Assembly: GCA_964019055.1 (NCBI GenBank) | Contig: OZ025210.1 | Span: forward strand, 7,459,547-7,523,546 | Length of the DNA stretch: 64,000 nucleotides | Source: Anthopleura xanthogrammica | Taxonomy: Eukaryota; Cnidaria; Anthozoa; Actiniaria; Actiniidae | Direction: 5' to 3' | Shown: positions 15,201 through 35,783 of the stretch, in pieces | How positions within the stretch are numbered: position 1 is the stretch's first letter | Layout of the letters: each line of letters starts with the position of its first letter | The notes under the pieces: model-generated | Seen by the model: only the letters and a program-made list of their open reading frames with translations | What the model was told of the DNA's origin: nothing | The model's database searches: none | Translations under genes and position numbers: made by a program

Positions 15201-18200
15201 AGAGTTCAGCGGAAGTTGATGAGACAGATTCCTTAATAAACAAGTTTAAACCCAAGCCAGGAGCATGGGAATGTGAAGTTTGTATGGTCCCAAACAATCC
15301 TGGTACTACAGCCTGTGCCGCATGTAACACACCTAAACCGGGCCAGAAATCAGAACCAGCAGCAAATATCCAGACATCACAGAAGGTTACCTTTGGCTCT
15401 TCTCAGGGTACTGGGTTCAGTATACCCAAGTCCACGACTCCCAAGTTGGAACAACAGCAGCAACTGAGTGAAACTGATGGCATGGCTCAAAGCAAGGCTA
15501 CTCTTAAACCTGTGTTCACCATTGGAAGAAGAGACGCCCCAGAGGAGGAATTAGAGGAAGAGACCTACAGACACAGCCCAAGCAAGACGTCTCCTAACAA
15601 AATCCCTTCAAAAACTAGTCCAACCTCAGTATTTCCTCCTCCAACTGGAACCCCTACTAAACCTGCAACAGGATTTGCCTTTGGGTCATTGTCCCACACC
15701 AAGTTTAGCTTTAAACTGGAGTTGTCACCAGAAAAGGAGCCACCAAAAAGTTCTCTAAAGTCCCCACAATCTCCCACATCTCCAGAGTCCCCAGGTAAGC
15801 ACCCTGAAGCTGAAGATGATAACATTCATTTTGAACCAATTATTCCACTACCCAAGAAAATTTCCAAGAAAACTGGAGAGGAAAATGATGAAGTTCTTTT
15901 CTGCCAACGAGCAAAGTTGTACCGATTTGACAATGAAGGGAATCAGTGGAAAGAGCGTGGAGTTGGTGACATAAAAATCTTAAAAAGCTCTAGTTCTGGA
16001 ATTTCACGTGTTGTTATGCGACGGGATGTCGTGTTGAAGCTTTGCACCAATCACCAAATTACTCCAGAAATGACTTTAAAACCCAATTCAGGATCTGAGA
16101 AGTCCTGGGTGTGGAATACACTTGCAGACTTCGCGGATGAAGTTGCTAAACAAGAGACGTTGGCTGTCCGCTTCAAGACTGCTGAGATTGCCCAGAGCTT
16201 CAAGGATGCCTTTGAAAAAGCAAAAGAGAAAACAGTTCAAACCCAGGAATCAGAAGGTAAAGGCGAAGGCACACAGGCACCAAAGGAAGACGATAGCACC
16301 CGTACACAAGAAAGTGAAGAGACGCTTTCAAAGCAGTCAACAGAAGATCAAGAACCACCTGAGAAAACTTCTGTCGCAGAAAAGGACCAAAAGTATGTAC
16401 CTCTGAATGTCTTTTTGATACATTATTTAAGAGTAAAAAAACTGCAAAACTATTCAGCTACTTTCCATGGGTGTCGATGCTTATTCCTATTGATGTTTGT
16501 TTTTGCTAGCTCTAATTTGTTACGCATGGATGATGTTACATGAGACGATTTGCAACGACGTCTTTTCACGCATATGCTGGGAAAAATTCGTGATTTTAAG
16601 TTGTGAGGTTTTGATCCAGAACTCCCACCATGTTGCCGAAGTCAAAATTACGCTAAAAATCGTTCCGTCGGGCATGTTACACGGCATCAATAGCGTTGCG
16701 CGAAAAATCGTCGTTGCAAATCGCCTTATCTTTCCCCGCTTTCTTGTCTTCAAACTTTTTTTGGTTGTTGTTGTTGTATATTCTAATGGGCTTTCTTTAT
16801 GAACAGGTCCAAAGATGACGTCTATAAGACCGAAAGTAAAAAAGAGGAACCCCAGTCATCAGGTTTCCTATTTGGATCTTCAAACATCTCATCGTTGTCC
16901 TTCGCTTCTATTGCTTCAAATATAGATTCTAGTCCTGGAATCTTAGGAAGCACCAAGAGCAAGGAAGGGCTTAAAGCTGGTCCAACGCTCTTCTCAAGAT
17001 CCCCTGCTCACCGAAGAGAGAGTGAAGGAAGTGAAGGTGAAGAACGCCATGAAGATGGACTCCACTTTGAACCACTCGTTCCTTTGCCAGAGAAAGTGGA
17101 AGCACGAACTGGCGAAGAAGAGGAGGAGTTAATTTTCTCTCATCGGGCCAAGTTGTACAGGTTTGACCGGGACTTAAAACAATGGAAAGAAAGAGGAGTT
17201 GGTGACATTAAGATTCTACTTCATAAGAAGAATAGTCGTGTTCGTATTCTAATGCGTCGAGATCACATCCTCAAGATCTGTGCTAATCATTATGTTACCC
17301 CAGAGATGACGCTTAATCCAAATGGCACCTCAACCAAATCATGGGTTTGGAATACACTTGCAGATTTTTCCGATGAAGAAGTTAAGGCAGAGCAATTGGC
17401 AGTTCGGTTTAAGTTTGAGGAGACTGCTCGAGAATTCAAGGAAAAGTTTGATAAGTGCCAAGAAAAGATGGTGCATCACAATTCTGAAGTAGTTTATCAA
17501 AGTAAAACCACTGCTTACAAAATAACTGATGATTCGCAGGAAAGCATTGATGAGAGTAAAGATACCTTAATGGACAAGTTCAAAGCCAAGCCAGGGTCTT
17601 GGGAGTGTGACATGTGTCTTGTACCCAATAATGCAGATTCTATAAAATGTGCAGCATGCTATTCACCTAAACCTGGTGTTGGCACCAGCCAAGTTGCCTC
17701 TTCTACCCAAAGCACGCCAGCATTTGGTTTTAGTGGGCCCGAAGCTACTGGGTTTTCATTTGGAAATGGTAGTTCAGCTTCTGCATCGTTTGGTGGCGTT
17801 TCCTTCGGACTCCCACCAAAAGGCACCCCATCTAAAATGCCACAATTTGCGTTTGGTAATGCAAGTGTTCCAAAAGAAGATACAGCTACTTCCAAACCCG
17901 GTACTACCAACGATTTTGGAGTTGTGACAGATTCAACTCCAACACAAGAAACAAAGAAAGATTCATTAATGGACAAGTTCAAAGCCAAGCCAGGGTCTTG
18001 GGAGTGTGAAATGTGTCTTGTACCGAATAATGCAGATTCTACAAGTTGTGCAGCCTGCTCTTCACCTAAACCTGATGTTGACACTAGCCAATCTTCATTA
18101 ATGGACAAGTTCAAAGCCAAGCCAGGGTCTTGGGAGTGTGACATGTGTCTTGTACCCAATAATGCAGATTCTATAAAATGTGCAGCATGCTTTTCACCTA

Positions 18201-21200
18201 AACCTGGTGTTGGCACCAGCCAAGTTGCCTCTTCTACCCAAAGCACGCCAGCATTTGGTTTTGGTGGGCCCGAAGCTCCTGGGTTTTCATTTGGAAATGG
18301 TAGTTCAGCTCCTGCATCGTTTGGTGGCGTTTCCTTCGGACTCCCATCAAAAGGCACCCCATCTAAAATGCCACAATTTGCGTTTGGTAATGCAAGTGTT
18401 CCAAAAGAAGATACAGCTACCTCCAAACCCGGTACTACCAACGATTTTGGAGTTGTGATAGATTCAACTCCAACACAAGAAACAAAGAAAGATTCATTAA
18501 TGGACAAGTTCAAAGCCAAGCCAGGGTCTTGGGAGTGTGAAATGTGTCTTGTACCGAATAATGCAGATTCTACAAGTTGTGCAGCCTGCTCTTCACCTAA
18601 ACCTGGTGTTGACACAAGCCAAGCTTCATTAATGGACAAGTTCAAAGCCAAGCCAGGGTCTTGGGAGTGTGAAATGTGTCTTGTACCCAATAATGCAGAT
18701 TGTACAAAATGTGCAGCATGCTATTCACCTAAACCTGGTGTTGGCACCAGCCAAGTTGCCTCTTCTACTCAAAGCACGCCAGCATTTGGTTTTGGTGGGC
18801 CCGAAGCTACTGGGTTTTCATTTGGAAATGGTAGTTCAGCTCCTGCATCGTTTGGTGGCGTTTCCTTCGGACTCCCAAAAGACACCCCATCTCAAAAGCC
18901 ACAATTTGCATTTGGAAATACAAGTGTACCGAAAGAAGGTACAGCTGCCTCCAAACCTGGTACTGCCAACGTTTTTGGTTTTGCTGCAGATTCATCAAAG
19001 ACTGCTAGTAAGATTCCAGAATTTACATTTGGAGCTCCAAAGGCGGAACAAAGCACTAAAGACAATGAAAGTAAATCTTCAGCACCTATGACAGAAGCTG
19101 TGATCAAACCCAAAGAAGAAATCAAGACAGAAAAGGCAGAAGCTGATTCCACAGATGCTACTGAAACAAGAAAACAGGATATAATAGATCTGACTTTGAC
19201 CAGTGTTGTCCAACCCAGTGAGGAAGAAAAGCTCCGCGCTCAAAGTCTTCTCCTTCCAGAAGGATTCTTTCTATACGAACGACAAACACAAGCTCCTAGC
19301 AGCGTTGTTAAAGCTAAAACAGTTTCTCCTAAATGCGCACCGTTCGAAAGTAAAATAACAGCACAGGAAGAAGCAAAGAAAAATGAAGAACCACAAAATG
19401 TATTTGGATCATCTTCAGTTTTATCATTTTCTTCATTTTCGGATGTGTCCTCGAGCTCTAACGAGGGCTTTCAATTTGGTAGAGAAAAAACAAGTAAAGG
19501 ATTTACTGGACAAGGCACACAGCTGTTCAGCTCACCAAGAGGCACCGATGGCGGCGGTACAGAAAATGAACACGACATCTATTTCAAACCTCTCGTGAAC
19601 CTTTCTGAGATTGAAGTAGTCACTGGTGAAGAAAACGAGGAAAAACTGTTTGGCCATCGAGCAAAGTTGTACAGATTTGATGACACGCTTTCTCAGTGGA
19701 AGGAGCGTGGAGTTGGCGAGATTAAAATACTTAAGAACAAAAACAACAAAAAATCCAGAGTGGTTATGCGAAGGGACCAGATCCACAAAGTTTGTGCAAA
19801 CCATATTATTACAACTGATATGAACCTGGTCCCCAATGCCGGGAATGATCGTTCTTGGGTCTGGCATACCTTGGCTGATTTATCTGAAGAAGAACCCAAA
19901 GCAGAAAAGTTAGCAGTTAGGTTCAAAGCAGTTGAAACAGCAAAAGACTTCAAGAAAGTATTTGAAGAATGCCAGAAAATGTTAAGAGAGCAAGAAGAAG
20001 AGGTCGATAGCACCGAAAGTGAGATAGATAATGAAGCTGGTAAAGAACCAACGAAAACGTCAAGTAGTAGTGAAAGTCAAGAAGAGTCAGTTTTCGAATT
20101 TGACAGTACAAGTAACGCCACTGACATCAAAGCCCCAGGAGAACTGCTTCAAGTGTCAAAGCCATCTAATGAGCAACAAGATAGAGCAAACGAAGTTGAA
20201 AGCTCTGATGATGCAAAATGGAAGTGTGGTGTTTGTAATGTTTCAAATGACAGCTCAAGCAAGACCTGCCGAGAATGTAGAACTCCAAGGGAGGAGAGTG
20301 ATGGAGGAATCAGCCGAAGCGAGATTTTAGATACCAAAGAAAAGCAAGACACTCCAGAACCTGATTCAACTGTTTCTGTTTCAGAGGACAAAGACTCACC
20401 AAAGCCAGAAACAAGCAAGCCAGAATTTTTATTTGGGACACAATCTATTTCTTCGCTGTCTTTTAGTGATGTGGGGAAAGTAGGCATTTTTGGCCAAGCG
20501 ACGTCTTCATCTGAAGCCTTTTCTTTTAAAGGTCTTAACGATCAGAAACCAGTTGAAGATAAAGAAGCAGATGATGATCACGATGATGGCTACCATGATG
20601 TGTCTGGTGATCATATTCACTTTGAACCTATCATTGCATTACCAGACAAAATAAAGGCTGTCACAGGTGAAGAAAACGAAGGGGTTGTCTTCAAACAACG
20701 GGCAAAACTATTCCGCTACGACAAAGAACTAAAGCAGTGGAAAGAGAGAGGTGTTGGTGAGATCAAAATACTTACAGGAAAGGCCCATTCTCGTATTGTA
20801 ATGAGGCGTGATCACATACATAAACTTTGTGCTAACCATCTCATAACCATCAATATGACGTTGACTGCAAACAATTCTGATCGCTCTTGGGTTTGGCAAA
20901 CCCTTGCTGATATTTCTGAAGAAGAACCAAAGGAAGAGTTGTTGGCAGTTCGATTCAAAACCGCTGAAACTGCCCAAGAATTTAAGAAGAAGTTCGAAGA
21001 ATGTAGAGATTACTCGGATCCATCAGACGTGACAACTGTTGAAGCTTCAGATGAAAACGAGGAGCCAAGTGTGAAAGAAGATGATGAAAAAGGTGTAAGT
21101 GATCACCAAGAAAGTGCTTTAGAAAACCCTCAGGAAATCCCATCATCATCGACGTCACCATCAAAAGAAGCCATAATGCCAATAGATAGTACTCAGATGG

Positions 21201-21865
21201 TAGCTCGATCACCGTCTACAACCACGCAAGATGCGTTCCGCAGTACCAGGACTGTCAAGAAGGAAGTGAAACACTACACCAGTACTACAACCAGTGGCCA
21301 GAGAACTGAACAATCTGCCATTGCTAAATCGTATCAAGAACAAAAAGTGGTACAATCAGATGGCACAAGGACCGAGGAAAGTCAACAGATGGCGTCCTTA
21401 GCTTTGCAGGAGAAAAAGATAACTTCATCTGGTGAAGAGAAGCCATTCCCATCTTCATCCTTTTCGCTAGGAGCAGGAGGAATGATGCAGCCTTCCATTT
21501 TTAATCAAGAACTTATGTCCAGACAAGCCCAGCCTTCTATTTTCAATCAAGAATTGTCTAGACAGGGCGCAGGCCTATTCCGGCGTAACCCGGTTTTTCC
21601 AACAGGCTCGCCAGAGTTTCAAATGTTCGGTGCTCAAAGCTCAATCGAGCAGCCCAGTTTCTTCCAGGTGCCTGACAGTACAAGTATAGAAAACGAAACA
21701 AGACCTCAAGGTTTCTGTCAAACTGAAAGGCGAACTGTGGAGATGACACAACAAGTGTCGTCTTCTGTAATCACCTCAAGTGAAAGTAAAATAGACTCGT
21801 GTTCGCCAGAAATCACCAAAATGCTGCAAGAGATCCAAGATAAGGATCAAAACACCAAAGAATAG
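212..21865 (+). CDS. RANBP2: RANBP2/NUP358 nucleoporin, E3 SUMO ligase (5'-partial, 22 exons)
   Basis: Cytoplasmic-filament nucleoporin that binds RanGTP and SUMO-RanGAP1. The window opens in an intron, so about 190 N-terminal residues are missing. Exons: 212-312, 1439-1466, 1537-1672, 2007-2163, 2639-2804, 3438-3517, 3618-3671, 3880-3961, 4375-4464, 4708-4805, 5182-5357, 5730-5853, 6331-6390, 7252-7316, 7745-7805, 8612-8749, 9331-9489, 10011-10095, 10508-10608 (start uncertain), 10776-10910, 11564-16392, 16807-21865. Phases agree throughout, giving 3,993 residues in view. The small exons encode the TPR/alpha-helical N-terminal region; 10776-11600 is a short coiled coil. Then: Ran-binding domains near 11987, 14660, 15818, 17054, 19570 and 20609 (each with TGEE, WKERG, MRR and CANH or CTNH); RanBP2 zinc fingers near 12481, 12661, 15256, 17590, 17989, 18121, 18520, 18652 and 20217; SUMO-ligase repeats near 14250 and 19177; and dispersed FG motifs. 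No cyclophilin domain follows the last RBD, unlike vertebrate RANBP2. Confidence 0.95.
530..1104 (+). mobile_element. LINE-like 3' end with (TATG)n tail in a RANBP2 intron
   Basis: The 3' part (about 1018-1104) reads AAGTGTCCCC, ATTAGTG, a GACAC box and AATAAAG, then a TATG microsatellite, which is typical of LINE tails. The same boxes end sequences at 2250-2330 and 33067-33150. The 5' limit is unclear; the open frame at 536-814 has no recognisable domain. Confidence 0.5.
1782..1971. mobile_element. Fold-back MITE, arms about 85 bp, rich in GCATGC
   Basis: The left arm (GACACACAATGTGATTTTTC...) and the reverse complement of the right arm (GGCACACAATGGGATTTTTC...) align almost end to end around a short loop. 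It lies wholly in a RANBP2 intron. A related element is at 26087-26446. Confidence 0.8.
2217..2445 (-). mobile_element. SINE-B fragment with LINE-like 3' tail
   Basis: Read on the minus strand, the SINE-B body (CTCCGGGTTCCCCCGGTTTC, ACATGTGAGTGAGTG, GTAGTGGTAGTGTGTG) runs directly into AAGTGTCCCCAATTAGTG, then a GACAC box, AATAAAG and a T/A-rich tail. That tail is homologous to the LINE end at 1018-1104. The tRNA head is missing. Confidence 0.65.
2945..3382. mobile_element. Poly-G-tipped fold-back element, interrupted inside
   Basis: A run of 19 G (2953-2971) is followed by GGACTCCCATATA and a TACTC motif. The far end carries the complement (CGACGAGCATCCC ... GAGTCCCCCCC). The same ends and spacing recur at 36690-37080. 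A T/A-rich insertion (about 3043-3260) sits inside. It lies in a RANBP2 intron. Confidence 0.6.
3993..4156 (+). mobile_element. SINE-B copy, 5'-truncated
   Basis: It contains the box-B-like end of the tRNA part, then GGTTCTCTCCTGTGCTTC, TTCTCCAGTTTTCCTCCCTC and CAACTTCTAAATTCCAATT-type blocks. These blocks are shared with the copies at 29705, 33824 and 51185. A 17-G run follows at 4311-4327. Confidence 0.7.
4501..4582. repeat. Short imperfect fold-back
   Basis: CGCAGACATCCTTAGGATCA pairs imperfectly with the ACCCTAAGGACGTCTGTGG side. Intronic in RANBP2. Confidence 0.5.
6040..6190. mobile_element. CAGGGCTC-family MITE, copy 1
   Basis: Inverted ends CAGGGCTCAAAACAATGGCC and its degenerate complement, with internal GGTCAATG and TTTTGAATGGACATG blocks. 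These are shared with copies at 27785-27959 and 34038-34212. Lies in a RANBP2 intron. Confidence 0.75.
7390..7600 (-). mobile_element. SINE-B, near full length
   Basis: On the minus strand it has a tRNA-like head: box A near TGGCATAGTGG and box B near GTTCAAGCCCC. The conserved body (GGTTCTCCAGTTTTCCTCCC) and the GTAGTGGTAGTGTGTGTGGAG segment follow. Confidence 0.75.
7829..7951. mobile_element. Fold-back element, 33-bp arms
   Basis: TAGAGGCTTTGCACCATCAT and the following TGTGATGGCAGCC pair with the right end (GGCTGCCATCACGTGATGAT ... AGCCTCTATA). It follows the RANBP2 exon at 7745-7805 by 24 bp. Confidence 0.75.
9560..9825 (+). repeat. (ATCC)n-type degenerate minisatellite
   Basis: The CATCCATC/TCCATTCATC tetramer is repeated with drift over about 260 bp, in a RANBP2 intron. 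It holds long open frames in several phases, which are low-complexity artefacts. Confidence 0.85.
10949..11083. mobile_element. Fold-back MITE with GTGACGTC arms, copy 1
   Basis: The ends TAGACCCCTTGCA and TGCAAGGGGTCTA are exact complements. The arms continue through TAGCTCAGTTTGGAGGACAA. The middle, AAGAATTTCAATCTC, is shared with the element at 45631-45759. Confidence 0.8.
11987..16215 (+). other. RANBP2 module A: RBD1-ZnF1-ZnF2-FG/acidic-IR-RBD2-ZnF3-RBD3
   Basis: This is the first half of the large-exon region. RBD1 (11987-12400) is followed by two WxC-x2-C...C-x2-C zinc fingers (12481-12560, 12661-12740), a Ser/FG-rich stretch, and an Asp/Glu/Tyr-rich acidic patch (13970-14090). An internal-repeat motif follows at 14250-14345; it begins ECFVIYEI and ends LLLPLNFF, matching the hydrophobic SIM followed by LPPTFF pattern of vertebrate IR1/IR2. 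RBD2 (14660-15060), ZnF3 (15256-15335) and RBD3 (15818-16215) complete it. Confidence 0.85.
16530..16733 (+). mobile_element. MITE in the intron between the two giant RANBP2 exons
   Basis: The ends are inverted: ACGATTTGCAACGACG near 16546 and its complement near 16710. The interior matches, in reverse orientation, a sequence at 31110-31330 inside an MCM7 intron. A third, truncated copy of the terminus lies at 55157-55190. It carries open frames only because both flanking frames are open; it is not exon sequence, since the donor at 16393 and acceptor at 16806 join in phase. Confidence 0.75.
17054..21005 (+). other. RANBP2 module B: RBD4-ZnF4..8-FG-IR-RBD5-ZnF9-RBD6
   Basis: The domain order repeats that of module A, but the zinc-finger block is expanded to five fingers by a recent 531-bp tandem repeat. 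The second internal repeat (19177-19290) has a canonical SUMO-interaction motif, IIDLTL, followed by LLLPEGFF. ZnF9 (20217-20285) keeps all four cysteines but has a shorter, lysine-rich context (KWKCGVC). After RBD6 the tail holds two copies of a PSIFNQEL motif and ends at the TAG at 21863. Confidence 0.85.
17570..19000 (+). repeat. In-frame 531-bp coding tandem repeat, about 2.7 copies
   Basis: The codon for the Met of the MDKFKAKPGSWEC motif recurs at 17570, 17969, 18101, 18500 and 18632. First-to-third, second-to-fourth and third-to-fifth spacings are all exactly 531 bp (177 codons). Each full unit holds two zinc fingers separated by an FG-rich linker. Copies 1 and 2 differ at only a few bases, while copy 3 diverges after about 18880. 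The period is a multiple of three, so frame is kept. Confidence 0.93.
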
Positions 21866-21893
21866 CAACATCTCTCGTGTTTAGGAAGTTAGA

Positions 21894-21899
21894 ATTAAA
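21894..21899 (+). promoter_or_regulatory. Possible RANBP2 poly(A) signal (ATTAAA)
   Basis: The common variant ATTAAA lies 29 bases after the stop codon. No AATAAA is closer. Weak evidence without transcripts. Confidence 0.3.
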
Positions 21900-22440
21900 C
21901 ATATTTCACAGAGTAACATGAAAAGGCCTATTTATTGAATATGAAGAGATGTTAGGATAGCAAAAAATAACAATCACGTATAGGTGCCAGTTATCAGGCA
22001 AGCTAGACACACTTAAAATCATGAACCCCAATTAGTTATTGAAGGTTGATTTAAATATATATCCTTTGTTTTTGTCAGCTTACCTAAGTCAACCAATTGG
22101 TGTATACAATGAAAGTGGACAGAATAACGGGGTTGAAGCATATCTTAGAAACCTTTTTGCCAGCACTAGAATGTATCGTTAGTAGGTTTATTATTTCCTG
22201 AAGATTGACCTTTTTTCTAAGAAATCCGATTTTTTTATGATTGGGGACAAGATGTGCCATCCAGGCATACTATCGCTGTAACGTTTCATTTTGTCTTGGA
22301 ACAAAAGCCAACCATGGTATAAGTTTCCCACTCATAAAAATCTGCCTGTTTTAATCATAATTATTATTATACTCATTATTTAAACACAAACACAGTTTTG
22401 TTCTCGCGATATCGTGTATATTTTTATTTAGTAAAATTCT

Positions 22441-22742
22441 ACTACTATACTATTGCAAATCCTGCATTCTGATTGGCTAACGTACTCACTATCTATCAGC
22501 CGATAGATAGTGGGTAGAGAAAGCCGGACTTGTTTTGAAAAAATGGCGGCTTTTCCTTCGCGCTTTTGTGAAGTTTAGTTTAGTTTAGTATAGTATAGTT
22601 TAGTTGAGATTTTTACTAAAACAATTAGAAGACTCACTCTCGATTTCTATCGGCTTTGATAGTTGACTCGGGGCCGGAGCCCCTCGTCAACTATCAGCCG
22701 ATAGAAATCGAGAGTGAGTCTTCTAATTGTTAAATAGTGTAT
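22441..22742. mobile_element. Hairpin element H, copy 1 (46-bp near-perfect stem)
   Basis: The order is CTGATTGGCTAA, then a small palindrome around ATCAGCCGAT, AAAATGGCGGC, CGCGCTTTTG and ACTAAAACAATTAGAA. A large stem follows: left arm about 22618-22667, right arm about 22686-22731, two unpaired bases, with a GC-rich loop that itself folds (GGGGC...GCCCC). The same skeleton with different stem sequence occurs at 60511-60805. Confidence 0.8.
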
Positions 22743-23949
22743 ATTATGCATAGGTATTTTTCAAATTGGCATTCTTTGGCAGGTTTTCCAAAAAAAAGTT
22801 TTATCGGCTTTTTCTAAGATAAATTATCAATCAAAATATTCATCAAATGGAAATAGTTTGGTGAAATTTTCGAAAGTCGCGAAAACAAAGCTGTGAGAGG
22901 TTTATTACTGTTATGATGATAGTGATAGCCTAGAAACACCGAATCTATTACAAAAATTAAATTTTTGTAATAAAGTTCACTTTCAGATTCTTTTCGTTGA
23001 TTTGTATTTCTTTTTATGGAATCAGTAGAGAAAGCAGCTACAACAAACATGCAACACAACATCAAATACATTCTGTGATACCTCTAACTTAGTGGACAGC
23101 CTTTATTTATAAGCAGACACTACCTTGGGTCCCAAAATTTTCTTCCCATATTTACTGTAAAACGAACCTCTATTCAACAGAAAGACACTAAAAATGAGCC
23201 CATTCAGGTAATTTATCATTGGACACCCAATGTTGATTTTACCATACTGGCACCATGTTTGGGTCCAATACAACATCAATAGCATATCTGAAGGACATTT
23301 CTTTTGAGGTTCCCTGCACTTTAAATCAACTTCTTCCCAAATTTTTGGAATTAAACAATTCAAGGTTAACTGACAAGTAATATTTTGTGATTTTTTCCCA
23401 GCCCCAACTTAATTTCACAGCCTGCTTACATGGACAATAGAAATTTAGGTTAATTCTTCTTTCATTTTGGATATTTGGTGTAATATTTAGCTGCTCTCAC
23501 TTTCCACTATATCATCAACCAAATTTTGTGATTTGATTTGTTGATCCTTAGCGTTGGGACAAAGTGAAATGGGGTAATTCTTATCTTCAGAAAATCTGTT
23601 GGGTTCCAATTTATTTTAGACCCATTATTGTACATTTTAATAGCCATATAATTATTCACGTCTTGCTTTTTGGCTTCTAGCAATCAAAAAATATATACTT
23701 AAATGTTAGATTTGATTGACTTATAACTGGGTGTAAAAGGAATTAAAGTGTATGGTATTTTTGAAAGCATTACCAGTTTTGCTTTTCCCATAAAAAAGCT
23801 TTATTGCATTGCAGGGATTTGTCTTGGTCTCTTCACCCAGCAAAACGAAAACAAGAGTTCTAGCATTTGAGTCATAAATCTTTGTTTTTTTCTAAAATCA
23901 ATAGGTGACTCCTACTTTCATAACATGGAACATGCGAGCTGCACACTGA

Positions 23950-24068
23950 AATTTGGTTTTTCGCTGCCATCAATCAAGAATAATCAGTCGGTACCTTTGA
24001 TTTTTTTGACTGGCAGCAGTGAAAAACCAAATTCTAATGGGCAACTTGCAACTACAGAGTTCACATGT
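23950..24068. mobile_element. MITE pair member 1 (ACATGCGAG ends)
   Basis: It shares GGTTTTTCGCTGCC, AATCAGTCGGTACCTTT and GACTGGC(A/G)GCAGTGAAAAAC, plus a terminal CTACAGAGTTC(A/G)CATGT, with 58054-58208. The ends are inverted. Confidence 0.8.
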
Positions 24069-24072
24069 TAAA

Positions 24073-24135
24073 TTTTATGAAAATAATAAAGAACATCTTG
24101 AAGACAATAAAGTAATAAAGAACATCTTGAAGACA
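24073..24135 (+). repeat. Direct duplication of about 30 bp
   Basis: AATAAAGAACATCTTGAAGA occurs twice in tandem, with an intervening CAATAAAGT. Confidence 0.85.
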
Positions 24136-24905
24136 AGCTATTGAACTTTATTTATCAAAATGCTACAATAACTACTTAGAAAGGAAAATGTACAATGTAT
24201 TTGAAACTGGTAAAGTATAAAATGATAAAACAGACATTCTTCAAGTAGCAAGCATCTAGTGTGAGAGTTTGTACAAAGAATTCTTTTTACTGATGAAGGT
24301 ATGTTTATTTGGGAGCTTCAAGGACAGATTACAAAGATTTGCTGATATGGCTACCAGTAGCACTAAACAACAATTTCTGCAAAACATCCAGACATGGTCT
24401 GTATACCAAAGTTTTGGCTTCCAACAATTTTTGATTGTTATATTAGCCAAAATCCTGAATTTACAGTTATTGTTGTCACAGAAACCCAGAGATAGAGCAG
24501 ATTTCATATGGTGAAAAGTCACAGCAGTCCGGCATGGCACTAAGTGTCAAATGTTTTCATACACAGCACTGAGACAGTCACAGCAAACGCGTGGTCCATG
24601 TCATACGTTTTTCAAAGATATATGAAAATTTCTCTAAGTGCCTTGGTATTGCCTTTGTGAGCTTTCAACTATCTAATCCCAGTAGCTCTGTGTCAATGAT
24701 AGCAGATATTGACTGTGAAATATGTTTGGTACAGATGTGCCATGCTTCCACGGCAGAAGTGCTGTCTTCAAGCACTCAATGTTTTGATTGGCTTATTCTA
24801 AAGCAGTTGCTGAGCTTTACATGTGTTTGCTTTTTACACTCAATAAGCACATCCTCGTAATTGTTGGCGACAGTTTTGTATAGTGGTGATGTAACAATAC
24901 ACTTG

Positions 24906-24911
24906 TTTATT
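24906..24911 (-). promoter_or_regulatory. Possible MCM7 poly(A) signal (AATAAA)
   Basis: AATAAA on the minus strand, 30 bases past the MCM7 stop. Position is plausible; untested. Confidence 0.4.
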
Positions 24912-24940
24912 GGAAAAACACTAATAGATATATTACTGTC

Positions 24941-35783
<10,843 letters not shown>

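Larger units (their letters stand above)
21866..24940. other. Intergenic region between RANBP2 and MCM7 (convergent ends)
   Basis: I see no coding sequence here. Apart from the hairpin element (22441-22740), a paired MITE (23950-24068) and a short direct duplication (24073-24135), it is AT-rich without recognisable content. Open frames are short and unconserved in character. Confidence 0.7.

Noticed and set aside
17659..18690. 343-codon open frame on the minus strand
   Set aside because: Antisense shadow of the RANBP2 zinc-finger tandem repeat; its own repeat structure mirrors the coding strand.
11606..21865. Two separate genes of 1645 and 1688 codons
   Set aside because: The donor at 16393 (AA|GTATGT) and acceptor ending at 16806 (CAG|G) join in phase, and the domain series is continuous. 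The apparent ATG at 16799 is in the intron, and the first frame's last 50 residues are intron/MITE translation.
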